Assembly (NCBI GenBank): GCA_900472575.1
Contig: UCIV01000036.1
Span: 27,070 to 91,069, forward strand
Length of the DNA: 64,000 bases
DNA from: Hyphomicrobiales bacterium
Lineage (GTDB): Bacteria > Pseudomonadota > Alphaproteobacteria > Rhizobiales > Rhizobiaceae
Direction of reading: 5' to 3'
The notes under the pieces are model-generated. The model was not told the DNA's origin. It saw nothing but the letters and a program-made list of their open reading frames with translations, and did not search any database. Of the stretch, positions 8,272 through 16,247 are shown in pieces (within the stretch, counting starts at the first letter, position 1; each line of letters begins with the position of its first letter). A program made the position numbers and the translations under genes.

Positions 8272-8550
8272 TCAAGAGAGATACCGCCGGTCGAGTTCGA
8301 TGAGTGCGTCCCGCACATCATCAATCGATACTGCTTCCGGCGTACCTGGTAACTGTCGAAGTGCCGGTCTCGAATCTAAGGAGTAGAGATCGGATGCCCA
8401 AGCGGCCAATATGGTACGCTTGTCATCAACAGACAGCGCTGAGGTTTCTACCACATCGCTAGGCCGCTGGAGTTGCAGGCCTTGCATCAAAACTACAGGC
8501 CCTATGGAAACAGCTTTGTCGGCCAGTTGTTGAAAAGTCGTTGCGTCCAT
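8272..8550 (-). CDS. small hypothetical protein
   Basis: A 92-residue cytoplasmic protein that starts MDATTFQQLADKAVSIGP and ends with a conserved-looking block: VDDKRTILAAWASD, LRQLPGTPE and DVRDALIELDRR. Similar blocks occur in short rhizobial proteins near Hsp20 genes, from memory and not checked. The start at 8550 is chosen because GAGGG precedes it. It lies 10 bases downstream of the DUF982 gene, probably in one transcript. Confidence 0.6.
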   Translation of the reverse strand: MDATTFQQLADKAVSIGPVVLMQGLQLQRPSDVVETSALSVDDKRTILAAWASDLYSLDSRPALRQLPGTPEAVSIDDVRDALIELDRRYLS

Positions 8551-8560
8551 GACCACGCCC

Positions 8561-8863
8561 TCACTGCACATGGGGATCCGTGTTGTTACGCGACCGAGCC
8601 GCCACAACCGCCGGCGTCCCGACCGTTACTAGATCATGCTTTTGTGCGAAAGCCACAAAGAACCCTCGCGCCGTCTCTGCTTCGATCTCGCCACGCAGTG
8701 CTGCCTGGCACGCGTTAAGGGCGACAGCGTGAGCCCTGTCTCTGAGTGAGCTTGGCCACTCAACAAGGTTTCGGTAGGCATCTGTCACCCCGCGAACTTG
8801 CGCCGGGAACCCCAGGCCGACAAGAATGGTGACGGGTTCTTTGAACATATCGGGTTTCATCAT
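8561..8863 (-). CDS. DUF982 family protein
   Basis: About 100 residues with the DUF982 pattern: FKEPVTILVGLGFPAQVRGV at the start, a WPSSLRDRAHAVALNACQAAL central helix, and ARGFFVAFAQKHDLV at the end. The family is small, largely restricted to Rhizobiales, and of unknown function. The two ATGs at 8863 and 8860 are both possible; GGAGAG lies immediately upstream and suits the second better. It precedes the 8272 gene on the same strand and follows hsp20 by about 75 bases. Confidence 0.75.
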   Translation of the reverse strand: MMKPDMFKEPVTILVGLGFPAQVRGVTDAYRNLVEWPSSLRDRAHAVALNACQAALRGEIEAETARGFFVAFAQKHDLVTVGTPAVVAARSRNNTDPHVQ

Positions 8864-8937
8864 TCTCTCCTTTCCTACCCGGAATGTTGACGGGCGCCAT
8901 CGCAACGGCGCCCTGACCTAATGTACGAGTTTCAGGA

Positions 8938-9411
8938 TCACGCCGCTTTTTGGGCTTCGATCTGTGCTGGAGCGGCAGGGGGCAGCGTAGGTGCGCTCTG
9001 GATCGAAATCTTCCGCGGTTTCAGAGCCTCTGGGATTTCACGTACAAGCTCGATCGTCAGAAGACCGTTGTTCAAGTCGGCCCCATCCACGCGCACGTGA
9101 TCAGCCAGTTCGAAGCGGTGCTCGAACGGACGACCTGCAACGCCGCGATGCAGATAGCCCTCCGACGGAGATTCTTGCTTCTTGCCGGTGACTGTCAGCA
9201 GATTGGACTGGAAGGTGATGTCAAGATCGTCCTGAGCGAAGCCCGCGACCGCGATCGAGATACGGTAGGTGTCGTCGTCCGTTTTGACGATGTCATAGGG
9301 AGGCCAGTCGTTCGACGAGCGAGCGCGCTGCGCGTTTTCGAGAAGATTGACGATCCGGTCGAAGCCGACGCTCGAACGGTAGAGCGGTGCGTAATCATAC
9401 GATGTTGCCAT
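8938..9411 (-). CDS. Hsp20 small heat-shock protein (IbpA-like)
   Basis: A 157-residue alpha-crystallin-domain chaperone that binds unfolding proteins and hands them to DnaK/ClpB. The N-terminus (SVGFDRIVNLLEN) and PPYDIVKTDDDTYRISIAVAG are typical of proteobacterial IbpA; the C-terminal strand LTIELVREIPEALKPRKI ends the domain. The usual IxI tail motif appears as ISI (KISIQS). The ATG at 9411 is chosen over the one at 9417: AAGGAGG ends eight bases before it but only two before the other. The 5' leader folds as a ROSE-like thermometer. Confidence 0.9.
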   Translation of the reverse strand: MATSYDYAPLYRSSVGFDRIVNLLENAQRARSSNDWPPYDIVKTDDDTYRISIAVAGFAQDDLDITFQSNLLTVTGKKQESPSEGYLHRGVAGRPFEHRFELADHVRVDGADLNNGLLTIELVREIPEALKPRKISIQSAPTLPPAAPAQIEAQKAA

Positions 9412-9500
9412 AGCCATATCCTCCTTGAAGCAACATGGGTACGGGAATGCCAAAAGCGGCGCTCCCGGCAAAGCCAGCCCATTATCCAGCGGCTGGCGAC
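9411..9500 (-). promoter_or_regulatory. ROSE-like RNA thermometer in the hsp20 leader
   Basis: On the minus strand the leader holds two or three hairpins and then a final one that pairs CATGTTGCTTC (9437-9427) with GGAGGATATG (9424-9415). The UUGCU pentamer matches the ROSE consensus UYGCU. It lies opposite the Shine-Dalgarno GGAGGA, leaving the diagnostic G-G mismatch (9431 with 9420). An upstream stem GCCAGCC/GGCTGGC is perfect over seven pairs. ROSE elements are well established repressors of rhizobial small heat-shock gene translation at low temperature. A CTTGAA box near 9529-9534 could belong to an RpoH promoter. Confidence 0.65.
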
Positions 9501-9560
9501 ATTCGATTTTGGTTTGCCGATATTGCGATTCAAGATCTGTCGCGAAAAAAATCGACGGTA

Positions 9561-9851
9561 TTAGTGGATCGAGCGGCTTAGGACGCGATGGGGATAAGTG
9601 GCCTTGAACTGCGATATCATTGCACATGCCCGCTGCAACAGGCGCGCAGCCGTTTCAGGCGTATCGCGCGCAAGGTCATCAGCGTTGGCACGGATCGCCT
9701 GAGCCAAGTTTGCAGACATCAAGGCGAAACGTCCCTCACCATACACCAGAGCGTCCTGGGACGTTGTCTCAAGCCACCGGGCGAAATCGATAATGATTTC
9801 TTCTCTTTCGGAAACGCTCGCGTTTTTCATGATCTCGATATTCTGTTCCAT
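9561..9851 (-). CDS. hypothetical protein
   Basis: A 96-residue, mainly helical, acidic protein that starts MEQNIEIMKNASVSEREEII. No family recognised. It lies upstream of hsp20 on the same strand; its 3' end overlaps the region where an hsp20 promoter would lie. Composition and codon use look like a real gene, but the start is not strongly supported. Confidence 0.5.
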   Translation of the reverse strand: MEQNIEIMKNASVSEREEIIIDFARWLETTSQDALVYGEGRFALMSANLAQAIRANADDLARDTPETAARLLQRACAMISQFKATYPHRVLSRSIH

Positions 9852-9945
9852 GCGGTCTCGACTCCATACAGACGTGGGAAAACGACCGAGCTCATCAAGC
9901 CTCGGCCGCCGCTCAGCTGGGAGAGCAAGAAATCGAATTCAAGGT

Positions 9946-10218
9946 TCACTGCAGCTTCAATTCGCCATCGACGCGCCGCCATTCATTCGGCCCGATCAGG
10001 CACTGGTGGCTATAACGAACAGAGTGCAGAGGCCCATCGAGAGAGGCCTGCCAGAAATCCAGGAACTTGCGCATCTTGGGGAAATCGGGTGCGAGATCGT
10101 AGTCTTGCCAGACATAGGTCTGAAGAGCGAATTCAAAGTCCGGGATACGATAGAGGATTTGTGCGGTTGTAAGGCCGTAGCCATTGAGCTGCCGCTCCAG
10201 GTCCGATGAGAATTGCAT
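9946..10218 (-). CDS. usg: Usg family protein
   Basis: A 90-residue protein matching the Usg family, named for its position upstream of a dehydrogenase gene and of unknown function. The signature is nearly complete: LNGYGLTTAQILYRIPDFEF, LQTYVWQDYDLAPDFPKM, FLDFWQASLDG, LHSVRYSHQCLIGPNEWR, VDGE. Start ATG at 10218. In many alphaproteobacteria usg lies near stress or tryptophan genes; here it lies between hsp20 and groES on the opposite strand to groES. Confidence 0.85.
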   Translation of the reverse strand: MQFSSDLERQLNGYGLTTAQILYRIPDFEFALQTYVWQDYDLAPDFPKMRKFLDFWQASLDGPLHSVRYSHQCLIGPNEWRRVDGELKLQ

Positions 10219-10320
10219 GCTTCATCTCCGTTTCGTGACACTGCGAAGGTGACCCAAATTATGACCGACTTCAAGATGGAACCATTATTGTTGTCGAATT
10301 TACTCAACGATTTCAGTGCG

Positions 10321-10347
10321 TTAGCAGCCGACACGGCCGAGTGCTAT
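10321..10347 (+). promoter_or_regulatory. degenerate CIRCE-like inverted repeat upstream of groES
   Basis: TTAGCAGCC, nine bases, GAGTGCTAT. The canonical HrcA operator is TTAGCACTC-N9-GAGTGCTAA; the right half matches eight of nine bases and the left half six to seven. It lies about 150 bases before groES. A CTTGAAAT box at 10365 could be a sigma-32-type -35 element. HrcA binding is uncertain because of the decayed left arm. Confidence 0.4.
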
Positions 10348-10472
10348 TTTTTTCAATTCACGCTCTTGAAATCGAAATATCTCAAAAATAAATTTTGCCC
10401 GCGAGCGCTCGACTGAGGTTCGCACCCGTCCGGATTGGTCACCCGGTCCGGCCAGGGTCTTCAACGTCATCA

Positions 10473-10493
10473 TTTTTGCTCAACGGAGGAAAA
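10473..10493 (+). promoter_or_regulatory. ROSE-like hairpin covering the groES Shine-Dalgarno
   Basis: TTTTTGCTC (10473-10481) can pair with GGAGGAAAA (10486-10493 region) across an AACG loop. Pairs are C-G, U-A, C-G, a single G-G mismatch, then four U-A pairs, burying the whole GGAGGA just before the ATG at 10495. The UUGCU pentamer and G-G mismatch are the ROSE hallmarks, also present before hsp20. A weak A/U-rich lower stem would melt easily. Confidence 0.5.
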
Positions 10494-10494
10494 C

Positions 10495-10809
10495 ATGTCG
10501 TTCCGACCGCTTCATGATCGCATTCTCGTCCGCCGGGTCGAATCCCAGGAAAAGACCAAAGGCGGCATCATCATTCCGGATACCGCCAAGGAAAAGCCAT
10601 CCGAGGGCGAAGTCGTCGCCGTCGGTCCTGGTCCGCGAAACGAAACCGGCCAGATCCAGGCGCTCGACGTCAAGGCGGGCGATCGCATCCTGTTCGGCAA
10701 ATGGTCAGGCACCGAAATCAAGATCAACGGTGAAGACCTGCTGATCATGAAGGAAAGCGACGTCTTGGGCATTGTTGAAGCCCAAGCCGAACGGAAGCAG
10801 GCTGCGTAA
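10495..10809 (+). CDS. groES: co-chaperonin GroES
   Basis: A 104-residue Cpn10 that caps the GroEL folding chamber. FRPLHDRILVRRVE at the start, the mobile loop EKTKGGIIIPDTAKEKP (about 20-36) and ILFGKWSGTEIKINGEDLLIMKESDVLG are standard. The true start is the ATG at 10495 behind CGGAGGA, not earlier in-frame codons. groEL follows after 52 bases. This may be one of several groESL copies, as is common in rhizobia. Confidence 0.95.
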   Translation: MSFRPLHDRILVRRVESQEKTKGGIIIPDTAKEKPSEGEVVAVGPGPRNETGQIQALDVKAGDRILFGKWSGTEIKINGEDLLIMKESDVLGIVEAQAERKQAA

Positions 10810-10861
10810 TCACGCGCTGCCGCCCATCAGTCAAAAAGCTGCCTATTGAAGGAGTGAACAA

Positions 10862-12490
10862 ATGGCTGCGAAAGAAGTCAAATTCAACACCGATGCCCGT
10901 GAACGCATGCTGCGTGGCGTCGATGTTCTCGCCAATGCGGTAAAAGTTACGCTTGGCCCGAAGGGCCGCAACGTCGTCATCGACAAGTCGTTCGGCGCGC
11001 CACGCATCACCAAGGACGGCGTTTCGGTTGCCAAGGAAATCGAACTGGAAGACAAGTTCGAAAACATGGGCGCGCAGATGCTGCGCGAAGTGGCATCGAA
11101 GACCAATGATCTCGCCGGCGACGGGACCACCACGGCAACTGTCCTCGCACAGGCCATCGTCAAGGAAGGCGCCAAGGCGGTTGCGTCGGGCATGAACCCG
11201 ATGGACCTGAAGCGCGGCATCGATATCGCCGTGGATGCAGTCGTTAAAGAGCTGAAAGGCAACGCCCGCAAGATCACCAGTAATTCGGAGATTGCCCAGG
11301 TCGGTACCATCTCGGCCAATGGCGACGAGGAGATCGGCAAGTATCTGGCCGAAGCGATGGAGAAGGTCGGCAACGAAGGTGTCATTACCGTCGAGGAAGC
11401 CAAGACTGCCGAGACCGACCTGGAAGTCGTCGAAGGTATGCAGTTCGACCGCGGTTATCTGTCGCCCTACTTCGTGACCAATCAGGACAAGATGCGGGTC
11501 GAGCTCGAAGAGCCTTATATCCTCATCCATGAAAAGAAGCTCTCCAACCTTCAGTCTTTGCTGCCGGTGCTGGAAGCCGTGGTGAAGTCGGGCAAGCCTC
11601 TGCTGATCATTGCTGAAGACGTTGAAGGTGAGGCCCTCGCAACGCTCGTCGTCAACAAGCTGCGCGGCGGCCTGAAAATCGCTGCCGTCAAGGCGCCGGG
11701 CTTCGGTGATCGCCGCAAGGCTATGCTCGAAGACATCGCTATCCTCACGGGCGGTACTGTCATCGCCGAAGACGTCGGCATAAAGCTGGAGAACGTCACG
11801 CTAGACATGCTCGGCCGCGCCAAGAAGGTAGCGATCGAGAAGGAGAACACGACGATCATCGACGGCGTTGGCTCCAAGGCCGAGATCGACGGACGTGTGG
11901 CCCAGATCCGCGCCCAGATCGAGGAGACCACCTCCGACTATGACCGCGAAAAGCTGCAGGAGCGTCTCGCCAAACTCGCGGGCGGTGTCGCCGTCATCCG
12001 CGTCGGCGGCTCCACCGAAGTCGAGGTGAAAGAGAAGAAGGACCGCGTCGATGACGCCCTTCACGCAACGCGCGCAGCCGTCGAAGAAGGCATTTTGCCT
12101 GGTGGTGGCGTAGCATTGCTGCGTGCTGTCAAGGCGTTGGACGGTCTCCCGACTGCCAATGACGATCAGCGGGTTGGCATCGACATCGTCCGCCGGGCGA
12201 TCGAGGCACCTGTGCGTCAGATCGCTGAGAATGCCGGCGCCGAAGGCTCGATTATCGTTGGCAAGCTCCGGGAAAAGACTGATCTGTCATTCGGATGGAA
12301 CGCGCAGACCGGCGAGTACGGCGATCTCTATGCCCAGGGCGTCATCGATCCGGCGAAGGTAGTTCGCACTGCCCTTCAGGATGCGGCCTCTGTTGCCGGC
12401 CTCCTGGTGACAACGGAAGCGATGATCGCCGAAAAGCCAAAGAAGGACGCCGCGCCCGCCCTGCCCGCCGGTCCGGGCATGGACTTTTAA
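10862..12490 (+). CDS. groEL: chaperonin GroEL
   Basis: A 542-residue Cpn60 that folds client proteins in an ATP-driven double ring. AAKEVKFNTDARERML opens the equatorial domain, GDGTTTATVLAQAI is the ATP-binding motif, and the C-terminus has GGVALLRAVKAL and DAASVAGLLVTTEAMI. The tail ends PALPAGPGMDF rather than a long GGM repeat, as in some rhizobial paralogues. It forms an operon with groES and is followed at once by a strong terminator. Confidence 0.96.
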   Translation: MAAKEVKFNTDARERMLRGVDVLANAVKVTLGPKGRNVVIDKSFGAPRITKDGVSVAKEIELEDKFENMGAQMLREVASKTNDLAGDGTTTATVLAQAIVKEGAKAVASGMNPMDLKRGIDIAVDAVVKELKGNARKITSNSEIAQVGTISANGDEEIGKYLAEAMEKVGNEGVITVEEAKTAETDLEVVEGMQFDRGYLSPYFVTNQDKMRVELEEPYILIHEKKLSNLQSLLPVLEAVVKSGKPLLIIAEDVEGEALATLVVNKLRGGLKIAAVKAPGFGDRRKAMLEDIAILTGGTVIAEDVGIKLENVTLDMLGRAKKVAIEKENTTIIDGVGSKAEIDGRVAQIRAQIEETTSDYDREKLQERLAKLAGGVAVIRVGGSTEVEVKEKKDRVDDALHATRAAVEEGILPGGGVALLRAVKALDGLPTANDDQRVGIDIVRRAIEAPVRQIAENAGAEGSIIVGKLREKTDLSFGWNAQTGEYGDLYAQGVIDPAKVVRTALQDAASVAGLLVTTEAMIAEKPKKDAAPALPAGPGMDF

Positions 12491-12498
12491 GGAAGTTG

Positions 12499-12532
12499 TG
12501 GCCCACCCCATTTGTGGGGTGGGCCATTTTTT
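12499..12532 (+). terminator. rho-independent terminator after groEL
   Basis: A perfect 12-pair stem TGGCCCACCCCA / TGGGGTGGGCCA with a TTTG loop, followed by TTTTTT. It starts nine bases after the groEL stop and should end the groESL transcript. Confidence 0.9.
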
Positions 12533-12545
12533 GGGGAGATAAAAA

Positions 12546-12779
12546 GTGCTAGCACCGATCTCGAAAGAAGATGCGCGCTTTTGTGCGGGTGTGGTCAAGG
12601 AGGTCGCGCGCGCTCAAGGCGTCGTGCGGGATCCAGCTGCGATCGGCAGGCTGACTGCAGTGGTCGCAAAGCTATATAACAGAGGCGTGCATGATCGCGA
12701 CGAGCTTCACATGGCGGCCGCACGGTCTATTCAGATAGAACTAGATATTCCAGTGGAGCCTAATGAGAAAACGACCTGA
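12546..12779 (+). CDS. small hypothetical protein
   Basis: A 77-residue soluble protein with a GTG start at 12546 and a GGGGAGA sequence upstream. It reads MLAPISKEDARFCAGVVKEV and is helical throughout. It lies just behind the groEL terminator, so it may be reached only by read-through. No family recognised. Confidence 0.5.
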   Translation: MLAPISKEDARFCAGVVKEVARAQGVVRDPAAIGRLTAVVAKLYNRGVHDRDELHMAAARSIQIELDIPVEPNEKTT

Positions 12780-12831
12780 GGGCCTGCCCCCAGGCGTATG
12801 CACCGGAGCGAAATGAGCTAACGCTACCATC

Positions 12832-13239
12832 CTAAGCTCTTTTCACAACGACAGATTCTGCACTTCGAAAATTGGGCGCGTCGCAGACAGCCTCGATATT
12901 ATTGCCATCTGGATCCAGCACAAAGGCCGCGTAATATCTATCGTGGTAGGGCCTTAGACCAGGCGCTCCGTTCGACCTGCCCCCGGCTCTTAGGGCGAGC
13001 CGGTGAAATGCGTTGACGTCATCTTGCGACCGAGCCTGGAAAGCGAGATGAATTCGAGACACATACTCATCGGCGGCATCGACATAGATCTCGTCGATGA
13101 TGAAGTGATCAGCCGAACTCTGGAAAACTTCTTCTAGATGGAGCGCGTCACAGACGGCTCGATAAAACCGCCGGCTCCTTTCGAGATCTGACACCCGAAG
13201 ATGCACATGATCAATCACGCGGCCTAGATGATACATCAT
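12832..13239 (-). CDS. VOC (glyoxalase/bleomycin-resistance) superfamily protein
   Basis: A 135-residue single-domain VOC protein. HVHLRVSDLERSRRFY carries the first metal-ligand histidine, RIHLAFQA the second region, and AFVLDPDGNNIEAVC the final glutamate. The superfamily includes glyoxalases, dioxygenases and resistance proteins; the substrate cannot be read. It is a complete, isolated gene. Confidence 0.8.
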   Translation of the reverse strand: MMYHLGRVIDHVHLRVSDLERSRRFYRAVCDALHLEEVFQSSADHFIIDEIYVDAADEYVSRIHLAFQARSQDDVNAFHRLALRAGGRSNGAPGLRPYHDRYYAAFVLDPDGNNIEAVCDAPNFRSAESVVVKRA

Positions 13240-14002
13240 CGTCCCCTGAAGCTAATGGATGAGGCGTTCATCGCGCTCATAAATCCACTATGAAAAGCCT
13301 AAATCATGCCAAAGTTCCTTCGGGGCGGTCAGGATGGCTGTCTGCGGCCGCCGTCAAAGATCGGTGCGGTGTCGAAGCCTTGCGTTCTACCATTGTTTCA
13401 AGAACCATCATTAAAGTATTGGCCGATCTTCCGCCTTGGAGTGGCCGCCGCGGCATAGGCGTTCAGCAATTGATAACCTTCTTTATTACGCCCCTCGTTA
13501 AATACTAGGTGTGGTGCCTGCCGATGTCAGGGCGGTTAAACTTGGACATTTCTTCCTTACCCCACGGAACTACCCCAGTTTGGATTAGTTACTGATCGCC
13601 CACCTGTTCGGGCTATGGAGACGAGGGCTCGCCATCTACCCTGGACGAGCCTTTGCCTTCCGAAATTAGCCCAATGTTTGGGCTGCCGAAACCGCAGGCC
13701 CAAGGCTTACCCCTCTGCGGGAGAGGTCAGCGCTCCGACCCGCCGTCGTCGCTGGCCTCGTTGTAGGACGTGGATGTAAGGGAGAATGGGGCGCCCCCGC
13801 TCAGTGCAACTACGCCCCCGCGCTCCATCACCGGGAGCATCCAGAACGACCGTGACAGCGATCTGAAACTAGATACGCAGCTGGGCGGCAAAGCCATGGC
13901 GGACAACCAGGAATAATGATGATGTCCGGACGGTGTTGCTTTGAACAAACGGATAGCTAGCACGTAGCGACTGTGCGAATGATGATTTTTATGGAGACTC
14001 CC
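13240..14002 (+). other. no gene recognised
   Basis: Frames in both strands are short and lack family signals or ribosome binding sites. Nothing convincing was seen. Confidence 0.4.
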
Positions 14003-14380
14003 ATGCGCATTCCTGCACTCCTTGCTATCTTGGCAACTGCGACTCCTCTTGTAGCAAAAGATCCAGCCATAGAAGTGACGCAGAGCGACGGGGTTGTGCA
14101 TTCCTTCCGGGGTTTGTCCCTGAAGGGTGACAGAGTGACTTACGCAGTTAAAGCGTCAGATACTGGCTCGATACGGTTTGAGTTTGGCGGGAACAATGAA
14201 AATTGCGGAGCTGAAATCCAGACCACTTCACAGCTAGGGTACCTTCCTAAATTGGATCGCTTTCCAAGTGAGAGAGCTTTCAAGACGATCCATGGGGAGA
14301 CCTTCACTCTTTCCTTCTTCCAAAACCGCATTGCCCGGATGAACGGAGTCGAGTGTGCATTTTCTTTCTCTGTTGAATGA
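14003..14380 (+). CDS. small exported protein of unknown function
   Basis: A 125-residue protein with a signal peptide (MRIPALLAILATATPLVA) and a mature beta-rich domain containing two cysteines (NENCGAE and GVECAF) that could form a disulfide in the periplasm. The start at 14003 is chosen because TGGAGA lies eight bases upstream. No family recognised. Confidence 0.5.
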   Translation: MRIPALLAILATATPLVAKDPAIEVTQSDGVVHSFRGLSLKGDRVTYAVKASDTGSIRFEFGGNNENCGAEIQTTSQLGYLPKLDRFPSERAFKTIHGETFTLSFFQNRIARMNGVECAFSFSVE

Positions 14381-14384
14381 GAAA

Positions 14385-15137
14385 TCACTCGCTCTGATCG
14401 AGACCCTCCGGGCGGTGGGCTACTTCACATCGGAGCCCCAAGCTTATGGCCGATGTATCATCTGCGACATACCTGGTCGTGCCGGCCGTGCCAGACGCCA
14501 TCCGCACGAATACGGAGGGAATTTCCCGGATCGTCGCATTGTAGCGATGCGGATCGCGACGCACCCAGAAGCCGTCGGGGATCAATGTAGATGTGGCGCT
14601 CTGATGAACCTGCGCTGTGCCATCGTCGCCAGTGGTTCTTGCGATCGCGCCGGTAGGAGCGGGTGCCGTCTATCGTGGTTGCGCTTCACGGTCTCGATTG
14701 TTGATGTCCCAAAGGGAGCGGGTTGCCGTGGTGCGGTATACGGTGTTTCGCCACCAGGATGTTCGGATCATTGTTGGTCCCGGCGCATATCTCGCCTGAG
14801 TGCTGGTAGGTAGAGGTCGCGAAGGCCTAGCGCCTAAGCCTTCCCATCTGGCCGTCTTGCAGGCTTGCCACGGCGGAGTGTTGCTACGGTACTTGTGTGG
14901 GCCTTCTCGCCGGTCTGCCGATCAGCGGCTTGATGGCAACGAGCGGCTTAATCGTCCTGAGCTTCGTCAACGACGATCTCGTTCTCGATAGTGAGCGGTG
15001 ATGCTTGGCCAGCTCGGAACACTAACGAGAAACCAGCGGCACGAAACTGACGGCTGACGCATTAACTCCTACGCTTCTCTAGCCGTGAACTTTGCAGTCG
15101 CTGATCAGTTAGATTCTTCTTCTAGGAGGAGACCGCG
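14385..15137 (-). other. non-coding or decayed stretch
   Basis: A minus-strand frame ending at 14385 reads DGFWVRRDPHRYNATIREIP and VRMASGTAGTTRYVADD. The same frame continues upstream through an in-frame TAG to RSLWDINNRDREAQPR near 14690. This suggests a decayed gene, but no family is recognised. From about 14800 to 15137 nothing is visible. Confidence 0.3.
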
Positions 15138-15260
15138 ATGAAGCTCGCTCTGGCAATATTGATCTTAGCCGTACTCGTTTCAGCAGTCATAAAGTTCGGG
15201 CTACCGGACCATGAGGCAGAGCAGCAGCCATCGCCTCGTGCGATCGACCAAAACAGATGA
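15138..15260 (+). CDS. 40-residue single-pass membrane peptide
   Basis: ATG at 15138 behind a near-perfect TAGGAGGA site. The peptide starts MKLALAILILAVLVSAVIKF, one membrane helix, followed by a charged tail rich in E and Q. Too short for family assignment, but the ribosome binding site and the hydrophobic helix make a real small membrane protein likely. Confidence 0.5.
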   Translation: MKLALAILILAVLVSAVIKFGLPDHEAEQQPSPRAIDQNR

Positions 15261-15346
15261 CCAGCTGAAGTGCGCTCGTTCGAGCTCTTACGGAGAATGG
15301 CACGGCAACGTTTTCAAACAGATTGTGAGGTCCACTCCCCATATGG

Positions 15347-15679
15347 TTGTCGGCAACACTCCGCAATTTTTCGAGCCTCCCGACGATTCGGAAAGACGAA
15401 GCCCTGATTGCAATGGCCGCGGAGCAAACGCTTGCCGATGCGCAAGTCCGCGAGCCGAAAAGCCTAACATCCTGCGCTGGGGCGATGAAGTGGCTGGAGA
15501 GCACCAATATGCTGGATGTCGCCGTCATCGAAATTTTCTTGCGAGAAAGTGAATGTGATGAGGTGGCAGAGATCCTCGTGGGAGGTGGTGTCCAGATGAT
15601 CATTCACGCTGGACGCAAAGCCACGGCGAGCGACAGCGATCGCGTATTCCTCAATGGGACCCGGATCTGCAAACCCTGA
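15347..15679 (+). CDS. degenerate response-regulator receiver-like protein
   Basis: A frame of up to 110 residues with receiver-domain layout: an acidic pair in KDEALIAMAAEQTL, a central strand DVAVIEIFL and a terminal FLNGTRICKP with the conserved lysine-proline. The phospho-acceptor aspartate expected in the central strand (as in VLDV) is glutamate here (VIEI), so normal phosphorylation is unlikely. The first strand before DE is abnormal (SSLPTIRK instead of a hydrophobic strand), and only TTG or GTG starts are available. It may be 5'-truncated or decaying. Confidence 0.45.
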   Translation: MSATLRNFSSLPTIRKDEALIAMAAEQTLADAQVREPKSLTSCAGAMKWLESTNMLDVAVIEIFLRESECDEVAEILVGGGVQMIIHAGRKATASDSDRVFLNGTRICKP

Positions 15680-15767
15680 GCCCCACAAAACCTGGCAGCA
15701 GCTGTGAAGGCTGACTTCAGGGTTCGCGTGTCGCCGCAGCTTGAGCGGTGCCCTAAGACGGCCAGCG

Positions 15768-16247
15768 TCATCCCCGGACCTTTATTAGGGCTCGTAACGC
15801 CTCATGCTCAGGCCCAATAGGTCTAAGTTCGAGGAAGGCCTCGACGGCGCTGGTTGTCTCGTGTCCGCCCGACGCAGGATTGGAACGATGCAGCACAAAG
15901 CGGCCACCGTGCTTGCCGTCCCCGCACAAGAACCAACGGTCGCCGTTGGAGCTCGCTGCAAATTCGATCTGCGCTTTCGATTTTTCGCTTTCCGACACAG
16001 GATCGTTCAGCGAAGGCGCCTGCTCGGACGAGATCGTTACTTGATCCGTCGGCTCACTTTTCAGGCCGGTGGTGCGGGCGGCCGGGTAGTCCTCCAGCGC
16101 GATCATCCCAGACCGGATCTGCTCGATGAGAACGGTCTCGGCTAAGTGGTTCGTCCCCACCTCGGGCTTCAGGTCGAGCGTGGCATAATCCGCTCGCTTC
16201 AGAAGCCTTCGCAAAAGCGTTTGCTTCAGGTCGGATATGTTCACCAA
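15768..16247 (-). CDS. hypothetical protein with a C-terminal SSNGDRWFL domain
   Basis: A protein of about 159 residues. Residues 1-90 are charged and helical (ISDLKQTLLRRLLKRADYA). The C-terminal 65 residues carry FAASSNGDRWFL, FVLHRSNPASGGHET and GPEHEALRALI, the same domain as the 5403 gene. The start is TTG at 16247 or GTG at 16244. It overlaps the stop of the 38-residue membrane peptide, which implies translational coupling. Function unknown. Confidence 0.6.
   Translation of the reverse strand: MVNISDLKQTLLRRLLKRADYATLDLKPEVGTNHLAETVLIEQIRSGMIALEDYPAARTTGLKSEPTDQVTISSEQAPSLNDPVSESEKSKAQIEFAASSNGDRWFLCGDGKHGGRFVLHRSNPASGGHETTSAVEAFLELRPIGPEHEALRALIKVRG

Noticed and set aside
10745..11530. 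261-codon minus-strand frame across the groEL start
   Set aside because: It is a shadow of groEL, produced by high GC codon bias.
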